Assembly: GCA_002716825.1 (NCBI GenBank)
Contig: PBCC01000009.1
Coordinates: 1-46,122 of the forward strand
Direction of reading: 5' to 3'
Source of the DNA: Halobacteriovorax sp.
GTDB taxonomy: Bacteria; Bdellovibrionota; Bacteriovoracia; Bacteriovoracales; Bacteriovoracaceae
DNA length: 46,122 nucleotides
Under the pieces are notes generated by a model, which did not search any database, was not told the DNA's origin, and saw only the letters and a program-made list of their open reading frames with translations. The position numbers and the translations under genes were made by a program. Below, in pieces: positions 33,092-43,126 of this stretch. How positions within the stretch are numbered: position 1 is the first letter of the stretch; each line of letters begins with the position of its first letter.

Positions 33092-34504
33092 ATGGGAACC
33101 GTGATCGCTAGTTTCATTTTCTTTCTTATTATCTTTGTCATTATTGGTGTTTCTTCCAGTATGAAGAGTAAAAAGAATAACTCTGACTATCTTATGGCCG
33201 GAAACTCAATTTCTCCCTGGCTTGCGGCACTATCAGCCGTTGCCACAAATAACTCTGGTTATATGTTTATTGGTCTCATTGGCTTCACTTATACCAGTGG
33301 TTTGCAATCAATATGGCTCATGATTGGTTGGATTCTTGGTGATCTCGCCATGGCCAAGTATGTGCATAAAAAACTTCGTGGAAAATCTGGCAAACTCAAT
33401 ATTTTAAGTTTTGGCGGAATTTTGGCCAGGTGGAATGGAACTGAATATAACAACCTTCGAAAGATCGTCGGCGTTATCACCGTTTTGTTCCTAGGCATCT
33501 ACGCCGCCGCTCAGTTTAAGGCCGGATCAAAGGCTCTCTACGTTCTCTTTGGTTGGGATTACAGCGTCGGTGCAATCATTGGTGCGATCATTGTCTTCGC
33601 CTACTGCCTATCCGGCGGGATCAGAGCTTCAATCTGGACTGATGCTGCTCAATCTTTTGTGATGATTTTTGCCATGATCATGCTCTTTGTTGTCGGCGTT
33701 AATAGCGTTGGAGGCCTAAGCGAAGCCTACACAAAGCTCGATGCAGTTTCACCTACATTTTTGAGTGTCATGCCGACCGGTCTAGCACTCGATAATGGTT
33801 TTGGCGTTTTCCTCTTTATTCTCGGCTGGTTCTTTGCTGGCTTTGGCGTTATCGGCCAGCCCCATATCATGGTTCGTTTCATGAGTATTGATGACACCGA
33901 GAATATGAAAAAGACGCAAACCTATTATTATAGTTTCTATATCATCTTCACGATCCTAACTTACGGAGTTGGTCTCCTAAGTCGAATCATTCTGCCAGAG
34001 TCAGCGAGTTTTGATGCAGAGTTGGCTCTTCCAAGTTTAAGCCAAATGCTTCTACCTGATATTTTAATCGGTGTTGTTTTGTCTGGTCTCTTCGCCGCTA
34101 CGATGTCGACAGCTGACTCACAAGTTCTTAGCTGTAGCGCAGCCATCACCCGCGACATCTTGCCTAAAAATGAAAATGTGTACTTCACCAAAATTGCCAC
34201 TGCCGTTGTAACGCTCATCGCGCTCGCTGTTGCCTTATTTGGTGGTAAAAACGTGTTTGAACTGGTGGTACTGTCATGGTCAGTCTTGGCTGCTTCATTT
34301 GGTCCACTACTGTTCGTTTATACCTTGAATAAAAAAGTCAGTGAAACCACAGGTATCATTATGATTCTTGGCGGCCTGGCCACCGTCTTCATATGGCGCG
34401 CTATGGGTCTATCTGGAACATTTTATGATGTTGGACCTGGGATTATTGCTGGCCTATTACTCTTTGTTATCTTGAGTAAAACTTCTCTAAATAAAAATAT
34501 CTAG
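33092..34504 (+). CDS. Sodium:solute symporter (PutP-like)
   Basis: The 470-residue protein has about 12-13 membrane helices. It shows the SSF pattern: DYLMAGNSISPWLAALSAVATNNSGYMFIG near the N-terminus, then 'YCLSGGIRASIWTDAAQSFVMI' and 'SGLFAATMSTADSQVLSCSAAITRDI', the last carrying the Na+ site residues of the PutP/vSGLT fold. It imports an organic solute, perhaps proline or a related amino acid, with sodium. TGAGG lies 6 nt before the ATG. It stands alone after the rpoD terminator. Confidence 0.93.
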   Translation: MGTVIASFIFFLIIFVIIGVSSSMKSKKNNSDYLMAGNSISPWLAALSAVATNNSGYMFIGLIGFTYTSGLQSIWLMIGWILGDLAMAKYVHKKLRGKSGKLNILSFGGILARWNGTEYNNLRKIVGVITVLFLGIYAAAQFKAGSKALYVLFGWDYSVGAIIGAIIVFAYCLSGGIRASIWTDAAQSFVMIFAMIMLFVVGVNSVGGLSEAYTKLDAVSPTFLSVMPTGLALDNGFGVFLFILGWFFAGFGVIGQPHIMVRFMSIDDTENMKKTQTYYYSFYIIFTILTYGVGLLSRIILPESASFDAELALPSLSQMLLPDILIGVVLSGLFAATMSTADSQVLSCSAAITRDILPKNENVYFTKIATAVVTLIALAVALFGGKNVFELVVLSWSVLAASFGPLLFVYTLNKKVSETTGIIMILGGLATVFIWRAMGLSGTFYDVGPGIIAGLLLFVILSKTSLNKNI

Positions 34505-34578
34505 AAAAATAGAAAAGTAGGAAAAGAAGAACATTCCTGTTAAAATAGATGCTTTGATTTCGACGCTAGGGGCCATAA

Positions 34579-37500
34579 TTGATCGAAGCATCATGGAATA
34601 TTCCAACAGAAATAGAGAAAGAGGCAATGCGCCACTTTCAACCGATGATCTTTGCAGATGCGGTTAAACTTTTAAAACTTTCTCGCACCACAATCTCTTT
34701 TAGCCGAGGCGACACTGAAACCTATTTCATCGTCTCGGGTATTGTTCGCAGTGATCGCACTCATGAATCTAAGGCCGTGTATAAAAAACGCCTTGAAGGT
34801 ACCGAGGAAGGTCCTCTTTCTACCAATTGCGACTGCCACATCTGGACACCAGAGAATCATTGCCCTCACTCTGGTAGCCTCTACGTTGCCTATCTTATGC
34901 AACTTCATTTTGAAGGGGCCAGCGATGGTAGAAACCTAGACAGCAACCCGCCTATCGCCCTTCATACCACCATGGCCGTTGCGCCTATGGAGTATGGAAC
35001 TATTTTAGCTGGTGCTCATCAACTGCAAGGTGCGCCGCCATCGGCCACTTGGTCAGCACTTCAATACCTACTGCATGATAAGAAAATTATTAATTTTCCT
35101 CTGCCACAAAATTTCGAAGGCCGACTCATCATTGACTACAAAAGTGATGAACTCGAAGGTCTATCCAATATTGAATACGCCTTAGAAAATCCTGATGGAT
35201 CAGTCTCTCGCGAAATAAGTTTATTCGAGCATATCTATCTTTTTGACTGGCGAACAGGACGTGCCTTTCATATTCCAAATGATCTGCGATCACTCATCCA
35301 AGAAATAAGAAGATCAGGCAAACACCCAAGTGCTGATAATCTTCTTCGCATGCTAAGCAAGTATACAGATGTGACAAGCGCGGTTGTTCACCTAGATGGC
35401 AAATCGATAGAAGATATTCCAAAAGAAGAACTCTTCGTGAGATTAAGCTTCCACCCTGGTGATAAAAGAAATTTGATCGCGCTTGAACTTGAATTTTTCA
35501 ATCAAGAAGAAATCATCGCACCTGCGCCAGAGTTTATGCGCGTCTTCACTTTTGGCTCAGGCTTATTAAGCAGCTTTAGAAAGAAGAAAGATGGTTATGA
35601 ATTCACTAAAGGCGTAGCTGACTACTTGGCCGATCAAGATGATAACTACAAAAAAGCACTCATCGGCATAAGCACAAAAGACGCAATTCAAGCCGTTATC
35701 GATCGCGTGGGTGAAAATGAATTCACCATGCATTACGATGGCACCAGAAAAATATTACAAAAATTCTCCAATGCACTGTTAAAAGACGTATTCGTTACTC
35801 TCACTCGTGAATTTGGTGAAATTCTCTACCGCTTCGCGACCTATGACGTAGAAACAAAAGTCGTACGCTACGAAATTGCTGCGAGTAATTTATTTCAAGG
35901 ACTTGCCGCTGTTCAAAGAAAGCTCACCCCTTTTGGTGTCCAACTGTTTTATGACCGTGAAAAAGTCGCCAGTTGGAGTTCACGCGTTCGCTTTGAACGT
36001 CGCCAAGCGGCTACGAAGTGGTTCGACCTAACTTTACAAGTTAATCAGCTTGATCTGGATATAATTAAGCACGCCGATCTTGAAACCGGTATCGCCCTGA
36101 CTAAGCATGGCCTAGTCATTTTATCGCCCGAGCAAAAAGAGCTTATGCGATTTATGAAAAAATACGTTCGTTATGAAGGACAGGAGCAAAAGAAAGTTCC
36201 TGGAGAGGAAACGCCAGAAGGCGAAGAGGACATGCACTCATTTCTTCTGCCGTTTAATCGCGCCCGAATCTTCGAGCTTTTTGAATTAAAAAAACTCGGC
36301 GTTGATGGAGCATTGACTCCAGAAGAAGAAGCTCTGTGTAATCGCTTGGCCTCTCTTGAAGAAATGCCGAAGTACGACGTCCCAGAGAATATGCAAAATA
36401 TTTTACGTCCATATCAGTTGACCGGCTATCACTGGCTGAGATTCTTGCACGAGAATAAGCTTGGGGCTTGTCTGGCAGACGATATGGGTCTTGGTAAAAC
36501 CCTACAGGCGATTACTTTTATTCAATCGATTTATGATACGGTCGATAGGATTCTTATTGTTTGCCCTGTGAGTATTTTGATTAACTGGGAAAAAGAATTT
36601 GAAAAATTCTCTGGTATCAAAGTTCATATTTATCACGGCGGCGAACGCAATATTCCAGATGACTGCAAAGTTGTACTGACTAGTTACGGTGTTATGAAAC
36701 GAGAGGTCGAGGAGACATTCTCCAATATTAACTTTGATATTTTAGTACTAGATGAAGTCCAACACTTAAAAAATATGCGATCGCTTGGAGCCTTTGCTGC
36801 AAGACAAATTCATGCCGAATTTAGAATCTGTCTGACAGGTACTCCTGTTGAAAATGACCTGGCTGAATTTTACAATATTATCGACTTATCAATTCCTGGT
36901 ATTTGGGGCGACCTACAGTTCATCAGAACTTCCTCAAACAAAAAGTCGAGACTGACGGCCAGAAAAACGGCGAGCCCATTCATCCTCAGACGAACAAAGG
37001 ATCAGGTTCTAAATGATCTTCCTCCTAAAGTGGAAAATAATGTTTTCCTTGAGTTGGAAGAAAACGAACACTCAAACTACAAATTAGCACTTGAGACGAT
37101 TAAGAAAAAGATTGTCACTGCGCCATCGAAACAAAAGTACGGTGAAATTCTGCGCGGACTTTTACAACTGCGCCAGCTTTGTCTGTGGCAATCTCCCGAT
37201 AAAGTGAAAAATATGAATGGAAAGCATCTACTTTCTACAAAGATAGATTTCCTACTTGAAACACTTGAAACGATTGTTGAAGAAGGTCACCAAGCGATCA
37301 TTTTCTCTCAGTTCACAACCTATTTAGACATCATTCAAAAAGAGATTCGTGAAAAGCACTGGAAATGTTCACGCATCGATGGCTCTCAGGCCATGAAGCG
37401 CCGACAAAAAGAAGTTGATGCCTTCCAAGATGGAACCAATAGAATTTTCCTTATTTCACTCAAGGCCGGTGGTGTAGGTCTTAACCTTACAGCGGCTAGC

Positions 37501-37749
37501 TATGTTTTTGTCATGGACCCTTGGTGGAACCCTGCGGTTGAGGCACAAGCAATTGACCGTGCTCACCGAATTGGACAGCAAAATAAACTCACTGTTTATC
37601 GCCCTATCATCAAAGGATCGGTTGAAGAAAAAGTTCTTGAATTACAACAGATGAAGCGCGAGCTTTTCCAAGACCTACTTCAAGACAATGACCACGAGCT
37701 CTTTAGTGGCAAGCTTACAATGAAAGACTTTGAACATTTGTTTGAGTAA
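34579..37749 (+). CDS. SWIM zinc-finger SNF2-family helicase
   Basis: The protein is 1056 residues, TTG start with AGGGG 7 nt upstream and no earlier ATG. An N-terminal SWIM finger (CDC...HCPH, about residues 82-97) precedes a long middle region. The SNF2 ATPase has DDMGLGKT (Walker A, about 630), LDEVQHLKN (Walker B, about 725) and LTGTPVEND. The C-terminal helicase domain has SLKAGGVGLNLTAAS and DPWWNPAVEAQAIDRAHRIGQ. Bacterial SNF2 proteins translocate on double-stranded DNA or remodel RNA polymerase complexes; the target here is unknown. The porin gene starts 17 bp after its stop. A second SWIM protein begins at 45771. Confidence 0.93.
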   Translation: MIEASWNIPTEIEKEAMRHFQPMIFADAVKLLKLSRTTISFSRGDTETYFIVSGIVRSDRTHESKAVYKKRLEGTEEGPLSTNCDCHIWTPENHCPHSGSLYVAYLMQLHFEGASDGRNLDSNPPIALHTTMAVAPMEYGTILAGAHQLQGAPPSATWSALQYLLHDKKIINFPLPQNFEGRLIIDYKSDELEGLSNIEYALENPDGSVSREISLFEHIYLFDWRTGRAFHIPNDLRSLIQEIRRSGKHPSADNLLRMLSKYTDVTSAVVHLDGKSIEDIPKEELFVRLSFHPGDKRNLIALELEFFNQEEIIAPAPEFMRVFTFGSGLLSSFRKKKDGYEFTKGVADYLADQDDNYKKALIGISTKDAIQAVIDRVGENEFTMHYDGTRKILQKFSNALLKDVFVTLTREFGEILYRFATYDVETKVVRYEIAASNLFQGLAAVQRKLTPFGVQLFYDREKVASWSSRVRFERRQAATKWFDLTLQVNQLDLDIIKHADLETGIALTKHGLVILSPEQKELMRFMKKYVRYEGQEQKKVPGEETPEGEEDMHSFLLPFNRARIFELFELKKLGVDGALTPEEEALCNRLASLEEMPKYDVPENMQNILRPYQLTGYHWLRFLHENKLGACLADDMGLGKTLQAITFIQSIYDTVDRILIVCPVSILINWEKEFEKFSGIKVHIYHGGERNIPDDCKVVLTSYGVMKREVEETFSNINFDILVLDEVQHLKNMRSLGAFAARQIHAEFRICLTGTPVENDLAEFYNIIDLSIPGIWGDLQFIRTSSNKKSRLTARKTASPFILRRTKDQVLNDLPPKVENNVFLELEENEHSNYKLALETIKKKIVTAPSKQKYGEILRGLLQLRQLCLWQSPDKVKNMNGKHLLSTKIDFLLETLETIVEEGHQAIIFSQFTTYLDIIQKEIREKHWKCSRIDGSQAMKRRQKEVDAFQDGTNRIFLISLKAGGVGLNLTAASYVFVMDPWWNPAVEAQAIDRAHRIGQQNKLTVYRPIIKGSVEEKVLELQQMKRELFQDLLQDNDHELFSGKLTMKDFEHLFE

Positions 37750-37766
37750 TATATGAAGGAGTTTAT

Positions 37767-38801
37767 ATGAAGCTTATGATTGCAGGGATTGCATTGCTCG
37801 CCAGCACCAGCATTTTAGCTGAGATGCCTAGTATTAACTGGGGAGGCGATTTTCGCTACCGCTATGAAGCCATTGATGATGGCGCCTCCATTGGCCATAA
37901 GGATCATCGTCAAAGAATCAGAGCTCGCCTGAACGCTCACTCAGAAGTCATTGATAAGGTCCATGCCAGTATCCAGCTCGCTTCTGGAAATGGTGCGATC
38001 ACTTCGACCAATCAAACTCTCGGTGATGGCGGATCGAACAAAGCGCTTGATATCGATATTTTCTCGATTGATTGGATGTTCGCTAAAAATGCAAACGCTA
38101 CTCTTGGAAAAATGAAAAATCCACTTCATACAGTCGGAAACAGCGATATCGTTTTTGATACTGATTTCACTCCAGAAGGTGCATCTGTTGGTTATAAAAC
38201 TGATCTGTACTTCGCAAGCCTGAATCAATTCGTGATCGCTAATAACTCAACTTCTGCCGATGTTATTTTATATGCTCCACAAGCTGGAATTAATCTTGGT
38301 GCTGGCCCAGTGAAGTTCACGATTGGTGGTTCATGGTATAACTACTCATCAATGGTAAATCAGTCTGTCACTGGCTCACTCTCATCTGCCGGTAACTCTA
38401 CAGCAGCTAACTTTTTCCAAAATGGTTATAAAGTACTCAATGGCTTTGCTGAAATGAGTGGTCAGGTTAGTCACCTAAGCTACAGCGTTTTCTATGACTA
38501 TATTAAAAACGGCGAAGTCGAAACAGGAGATACTGGTTGGTTAGCGGGAGCGAAGCTTAAGTGCCATAACTGGACTTTGTCTTATGACTACCGCTGGGTC
38601 GAAACTGATGCGACTGTTGGCTTCTTGGCCGACGGCGATGTAGCTGGAAGTCTTGGCACAGGACTCTACGGTCACCGCACTGATCTTGGCTATGCTATCA
38701 ATAAGAATGTATCAACCAATGCTGTCTACTACGCCCATACTAAAATGAGCAATAAACAGCATTATGATAAATACCAAGTCAATTTAGTCTTCAAGTTTTA
38801 A
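37767..38801 (+). CDS. Putative outer-membrane porin
   Basis: The 344-residue protein has a signal peptide (MKLMIAGIALLASTSILA-E) then a beta-barrel with repeated amphipathic strands (INWGGDFRYRYEAI..., RIRARLNAHSEVIDKVHASIQLASG, TLGKMKNPLHTVG) and a terminal aromatic strand YQVNLVFKF, as expected for outer-membrane insertion. The 'putative porin' pattern suggests diffusion of small solutes. AAGGAG lies 7 nt before the ATG. It may form an uptake module with the following Na/Pi gene, which converges with a 4 bp overlap, but no direct evidence shows this. Confidence 0.85.
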   Translation: MKLMIAGIALLASTSILAEMPSINWGGDFRYRYEAIDDGASIGHKDHRQRIRARLNAHSEVIDKVHASIQLASGNGAITSTNQTLGDGGSNKALDIDIFSIDWMFAKNANATLGKMKNPLHTVGNSDIVFDTDFTPEGASVGYKTDLYFASLNQFVIANNSTSADVILYAPQAGINLGAGPVKFTIGGSWYNYSSMVNQSVTGSLSSAGNSTAANFFQNGYKVLNGFAEMSGQVSHLSYSVFYDYIKNGEVETGDTGWLAGAKLKCHNWTLSYDYRWVETDATVGFLADGDVAGSLGTGLYGHRTDLGYAINKNVSTNAVYYAHTKMSNKQHYDKYQVNLVFKF

Positions 38802-40471
38802 CGAACGTTTTTCACTCGCACGAGACTCTCAAAGATATTGTGCGAGTGAGATTTTACTTTCCTGAGCGCCACGACGATATCTGAATAAGTTAAGGCCGTC
38901 AGTGGATCGAACTCCCCTTTAGCCACCCTCTCCAAATGCTTCGTTCTTAGACGATCGGCTTTTTCAACCACGGCATCGGCACTTCTTTGAACTGTTCCTT
39001 CATCGAGCTTTGCTGGAGAACCGAGACGATTCGCAACCTGATCATAGAACGCTCTAACGTCATCAAAGAAATCAAATAGCTCTTGCTTGGATGAGCCTTT
39101 AAGAAGTTGTTCTTTATTGGTGCGCTCAAGATAGCTTGCGACTCGCTCAATATAATCAGCCACCGATTCAAGCTCATCTGCCTCGCGCACAATGGCCTGG
39201 GCCAGAACCGATTGTTTTTCAGTTAGACTTTTTTCCATCAATAAACATACGAAGACGGTGATTTCTTTTTGGATATTGTCAGTAATTCGCTCGTAGTCTT
39301 TAATTTTTGCAATGGCTTTTTCATCTGCATCACTGGCATCATTTTTAATAAGATCATTGGCCACCACAAACATGCGCTGAACGATATCTTGTAGTTTACC
39401 AATTTCTGCTTCGGCCATCACTAGCGCCGTAGCTGGAACCATATCTTCAGGATCACCAAGCATGACAAGGTGATGTTGCTCTTTTTCTCCATCAGGTGTC
39501 ATCCAAGTCACAAGTCTTGCGAGCTGATGTAAAAACGGAGTGAACACAATAGTTGCCGTGACATTAAAGAGCGTATGCCCTGTTGCAATGTGAACGGCGA
39601 TATTTGGTTTTTCACCATTGGCATTGAGAAGATTTGGATCGCCCGACACCATCTTATCGACCAGTTCAACAAACCACGGAAAGATGCTAAAGACGACAGC
39701 AACACCCAGAATATTGAAGATGGCATGTGCACGGGCCGCTCTTTTGGCATTAATATTTCCCCCTACAGAGGCGAGAAGTGCCGTGATCGTCGTTCCGACA
39801 TTTTCACCAAGAACAAGTGCAGCTGCCGTATGAAACTCAATCACGCCCGTAGTTGCAAGGGCCATGGTAATACCGAGCATGGCCGATGATGATTGAACTA
39901 TAACTGTTAGCAAACAACCCATAAGGATAGAAGCAACGTAAGAGCCATAATCTTGACCAGAAAAGAAGCTAATAGCATCTAAAAATTCTGGCATTGTACG
40001 AAGTGGCTTGAAGGCTCCACTCATGACATCGAGTCCATAAAATACAAGACCGACACCAAACAGGACTTGGCCGATCGCTTTCCACTTAGACTTACCGGCA
40101 AAGAGCATGGGGAAAACACCTGCACCAATAAGCAGTAATCCGTATTTGCCAATTTTAATCGAGATGATCCAACCAGTAATTGTCGTACCAATATTGGCGC
40201 CGAAAATAATACCGATGGCTTGAGTTAGATTCATGAGACTAGCGTTTACAAAACCCACCACCATAACTGTGGTGATACTAGAGCTTTGAACGATCATCGT
40301 AACGACAATACCCACCACAATCGAATAGGCACGATGTTTGGTGATGGTGTTAATGATGTTTTTAATCACATCACTGGCTGCACTTTGAAGCGCATCCGAC
40401 ATAAGCTTCATGCCAAAGAAGAAAAGACCAAGGCCACCAAGCATGGTGTAGATGATATTAAATGCGGTCAC
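38798..40471 (-). CDS. Na/Pi cotransporter with PhoU-like C-terminal domain
   Basis: The protein is 557 residues, GTG start (AGGGG 6 nt upstream). The N-terminal two-repeat membrane domain has the paired motifs GANIGTTITGWI and GENVGTTITALL, each preceded by a QSSS motif (VQSSSITTV and VQSSSAMLG), which form the Na+/phosphate site. Residues about 345-545 are a helical PhoU-like domain (two three-helix bundles, 'DELESVADYIERVASYLERT'). The NptA/YjbB group exports or imports phosphate with sodium, and PhoU-like tails couple transport to phosphate status. It is divergent from the response-regulator gene. Confidence 0.93.
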   Translation of the reverse strand: MTAFNIIYTMLGGLGLFFFGMKLMSDALQSAASDVIKNIINTITKHRAYSIVVGIVVTMIVQSSSITTVMVVGFVNASLMNLTQAIGIIFGANIGTTITGWIISIKIGKYGLLLIGAGVFPMLFAGKSKWKAIGQVLFGVGLVFYGLDVMSGAFKPLRTMPEFLDAISFFSGQDYGSYVASILMGCLLTVIVQSSSAMLGITMALATTGVIEFHTAAALVLGENVGTTITALLASVGGNINAKRAARAHAIFNILGVAVVFSIFPWFVELVDKMVSGDPNLLNANGEKPNIAVHIATGHTLFNVTATIVFTPFLHQLARLVTWMTPDGEKEQHHLVMLGDPEDMVPATALVMAEAEIGKLQDIVQRMFVVANDLIKNDASDADEKAIAKIKDYERITDNIQKEITVFVCLLMEKSLTEKQSVLAQAIVREADELESVADYIERVASYLERTNKEQLLKGSSKQELFDFFDDVRAFYDQVANRLGSPAKLDEGTVQRSADAVVEKADRLRTKHLERVAKGEFDPLTALTYSDIVVALRKVKSHSHNIFESLVRVKNVR

Positions 40472-40552
40472 AGGATCCCCTATTTTGTTTGGATCAGATT
40501 AAGCGATTAGCTAAATAATTGAAATAATGCATGTAATAAATAGCATTTGAGC

Positions 40553-40581
40553 TTGTCATAGACTGATTGTTCCAATATAAA
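40553..40581 (+). promoter_or_regulatory. Promoter of the NtrC-type regulator gene
   Basis: TTGTCA (40553-40558), 17 bp, TATAAA (40576-40581): a good sigma70 match. It yields a leader of about 18 nt that ends in GGGA before the ATG at 40606. Confidence 0.65.
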
Positions 40582-40605
40582 CCATTAACTCCATTTGGGA
40601 CCATT

Positions 40606-41976
40606 ATGACTAAAATATTGATTGTTGAAGATGATGCCTTTTTCCGCCAGAGCCTAGCGATTGAGCTTAAAAAGCACGCTCAGGTCTTTCAGGTGGGCAG
40701 CTTAGAAGAAGCCGCTAAGGCCATTGAGATGGCGAAACCACAAATCGCTTTGATTGACCTCAATCTGACCGACAATCGCGATAGTTTTGAAGGGCTTGAA
40801 GTTATTAGTCTATGTGTTAACGCCGGAATCGTCCCAGTTGTCATGACCAGCCATGATTCACCACAAGTTATTCAAAAAGCATTTGAGCGCGGCTGTGCTC
40901 ATTACTTTGCCAAATCAGATGTACAGGACAATCTCGAGCTTCATCTTGGCAGACTAATCAAGAGCTTTGATCACGATGATTTTGAGCAAATGCTAAGAAA
41001 TCGTTTTTTAACTTCTGATCGATTTTTATTATCGCAGCTCAATCAGATTAAGAATTTAAGTTTAGTCGATGATGCCAGGCTTTTAATTACTGGCCCAACC
41101 GGTGTTGGAAAAACCTTGGCCGCTAAGCTGGCCCATGATCTTTGGAATCCAAAGGCACCATTTGTTCATTTAAATTTGTCTGAACTTCCTGAGAATCTAA
41201 TTGAATCAGAGCTATTTGGTCATAAGAAAGGTAGCTTCACTGGCGCTATTGCGGACAAACAAGGGCTTATGGCCAAGGCTGACGGTGGAACATTATTTCT
41301 AGATGAGATTGGAACTATTCCGCTTAAGCTGCAAAAGAAATTACTCAAAGCGATTGAGGAAAAAACCTTCACTCCAGTTGGTGCTACTGAACCGCAAAGT
41401 TCAAACTTCAGATTAATTTCTGCCACTTGCGATGATCTCGCCAGTGCCATTGAAAGCGGTGATTTTAGAGTTGACTTTTATTTTAGAATTAAGGGCATCG
41501 AAATTAATCTCTCTCCAATCAAAGCCCGTCGAAATGATATTATTCCTTTAGTTGATTTCTTCGTGGCTAACTCTGCTAAAAAAATTGCATTTTCAAAAGA
41601 AGCGCAAGATTTACTCAAGCAGTATGATTGGCCGGGCAATGTGCGTGAGATTGAAGGCTTTGTAAAAGAAGTTCTCGCTAATGCCAAGGGACTTATCCAA
41701 GCTAAAGATCTGCCTAAAAGAATTCTTGGAAACTCAGTCGAGACTGCGGCAGTGATCGATGCTGGTCTTGTGACACAAAAGATGCGCGCCTTTATTAAGG
41801 AACACGGCCTGCCAAGTCTAGTTAAGGCAATTGAAGATGAAAGCTTTGCTTTGGCCTATGATCAGACCGGCGGCAAGGTGAATGAGATTACGCGCGAATT
41901 ACAACTGTCTAAATCAATGTATTATCGCATTCATAATGACTGGAAGAGCAACCGCGAGGGTGGTTATGTCCAGTGA
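40606..41976 (+). CDS. NtrC-family sigma54-dependent response regulator
   Basis: The 456-residue protein starts at the ATG at 40606 (MTKILIVEDDAFF) with GGGA upstream; a longer frame from 40567 is not needed. The receiver domain has phospho-acceptor Asp 51 (IALIDLNLTD). The AAA+ domain has Walker A GPTGVGKT (163-170), Walker B GGTLFLDEIG (228-237) and the sigma54-contact loop as GSFTGA (209-214), a conservative change from GAFTGA. A Fis-type HTH ends the protein (ITRELQLSKSMYYRIHND). No sensor kinase is adjacent. The last bases overlap a 51-residue ORF that may be its partner. Confidence 0.92.
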   Translation: MTKILIVEDDAFFRQSLAIELKKHAQVFQVGSLEEAAKAIEMAKPQIALIDLNLTDNRDSFEGLEVISLCVNAGIVPVVMTSHDSPQVIQKAFERGCAHYFAKSDVQDNLELHLGRLIKSFDHDDFEQMLRNRFLTSDRFLLSQLNQIKNLSLVDDARLLITGPTGVGKTLAAKLAHDLWNPKAPFVHLNLSELPENLIESELFGHKKGSFTGAIADKQGLMAKADGGTLFLDEIGTIPLKLQKKLLKAIEEKTFTPVGATEPQSSNFRLISATCDDLASAIESGDFRVDFYFRIKGIEINLSPIKARRNDIIPLVDFFVANSAKKIAFSKEAQDLLKQYDWPGNVREIEGFVKEVLANAKGLIQAKDLPKRILGNSVETAAVIDAGLVTQKMRAFIKEHGLPSLVKAIEDESFALAYDQTGGKVNEITRELQLSKSMYYRIHNDWKSNREGGYVQ

Positions 41977-42121
41977 GTTGCATGACGCCAGAAACCTTTT
42001 AGTTCGACTCAAATCGATCTATAAAATTACCTTATCTGAAGGTAGTGATCTCTCCTCAGACTTTGATCAAACATTAGAGAAGATTAAAGTGCTGCTGGAA
42101 GAAAATCTAAATCGGGATTAG
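41966..42121 (+). CDS. 51-residue helical protein overlapping the regulator gene
   Basis: The ATG at 41966 has GAGGG 6 nt upstream and overlaps the regulator by 11 bp; an earlier ATG at 41882 reads through the regulator's HTH region and is unlikely. The product (MSSELHDARNLLVRLKSIYKITLSEGSDLSSDFDQTLEKIKVLLEENL) is a two-helix charged protein. It is reminiscent of small adaptor peptides or exonuclease VII small-subunit size but lacks its motif. One intergenic base separates it from the GT9 gene. Confidence 0.55.
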   Translation: MSSELHDARNLLVRLKSIYKITLSEGSDLSSDFDQTLEKIKVLLEENLNRD

Positions 42122-42122
42122 C

Positions 42123-43070
42123 TTGGCCCATTTATTAATTGTAAAAAAACGCGCACTCGGTGATTCCATAATGGGTCTCTCGAGTATTCAGTATCTAAAG
42201 TCGATTCATCCGACTTGGAAAATTTCCTACGCCGTTCCCGCCTGGGTTTATCCGCTCTATAAAAATACTCAAACTGCAGCCGATGAAATCATCCCCATTG
42301 GTTCATCGCTTGATTTTTTTAATAGACTGTTAACACTTGCGCCAAGTGGGATCCATGAAATGCATCAAAGCGGTAGTTCGGCCAAGCTCCTCGCCCTGTA
42401 TGCTGGACTTAAAAATATTCCCTACACCTTTCATAATCATCACAGCAGTGGACCATCTAAAATCATTGATCAAGGAAAGCCTAAGGCTGCTATTCAACGG
42501 GATCTCGACGGCGTTCATGCTTTTTGGGGCAAAGATTCTTCACCTAACCATTTAGACTTTGCGCCCAGCCTAAAGGTTTCTGGCAACAAAAGAAAAAGAA
42601 TCATCCTCGGCGTAGTCGCCACTCGCGAAACAAAAATGTGGCCCCTGCCTTTTTACAAAGAAGTCGCAGTGAAACTTCAGGCCGCTGGTTTTGAGGTGGC
42701 CATTCCACTAGGTCCCAGCGATCAGGCCATAGAGCGCAGCTTGGTCGGCTCGCCAATTGTAAAACTTCCTTTACAACAGCTTCCCCAGTATTTCTCGGAA
42801 TCTGCGCTTTATGTCGGCAATGATACCGGCATTAAGCATTTGGCCGTTTCCGTCGGTATTCCTACATTGACCTTCTTTGGTCCCGAAAACCCATCAGAAT
42901 GGCATCCTTATGACTCTAAAGTTCATCCCTACTTCTTTAGAGAGGGATTAGAATGTCGCACTCGCACAGCTCATTACTGCGCCCTCGCCACCTGCGATAG
43001 CATGATTTGTCTCAACCAGTTTACTCCCGAAATGGTGTACCAAAAGATACTGGAAATGGTGAGTCTTTAG
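42123..43070 (+). CDS. Family 9 glycosyltransferase (heptosyltransferase-like)
   Basis: The protein is 315 residues, TTG start one base after the preceding stop; the next ATG would remove the conserved N-terminus (LLIVKKRALGDSIMGLSSIQYLK). The typical C-terminal motif is YVGNDTGIKHLAVSVGIPTLTFFGPENPSEWHPYD, with NDTG binding the nucleotide sugar. GT9 enzymes add heptose to lipid A-core in LPS biosynthesis, on the cytoplasmic face. A GGGA lies just before the TTG. It ends in a run of two short ORFs that lead to a GT-C gene, suggesting an LPS-related set. Confidence 0.9.
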   Translation: MAHLLIVKKRALGDSIMGLSSIQYLKSIHPTWKISYAVPAWVYPLYKNTQTAADEIIPIGSSLDFFNRLLTLAPSGIHEMHQSGSSAKLLALYAGLKNIPYTFHNHHSSGPSKIIDQGKPKAAIQRDLDGVHAFWGKDSSPNHLDFAPSLKVSGNKRKRIILGVVATRETKMWPLPFYKEVAVKLQAAGFEVAIPLGPSDQAIERSLVGSPIVKLPLQQLPQYFSESALYVGNDTGIKHLAVSVGIPTLTFFGPENPSEWHPYDSKVHPYFFREGLECRTRTAHYCALATCDSMICLNQFTPEMVYQKILEMVSL

Positions 43071-43126
43071 CTTTATCTCAATCAAGCGCACGATCATGGG
43101 AACGTTTATCCGCTCCAGGAGGAGTT

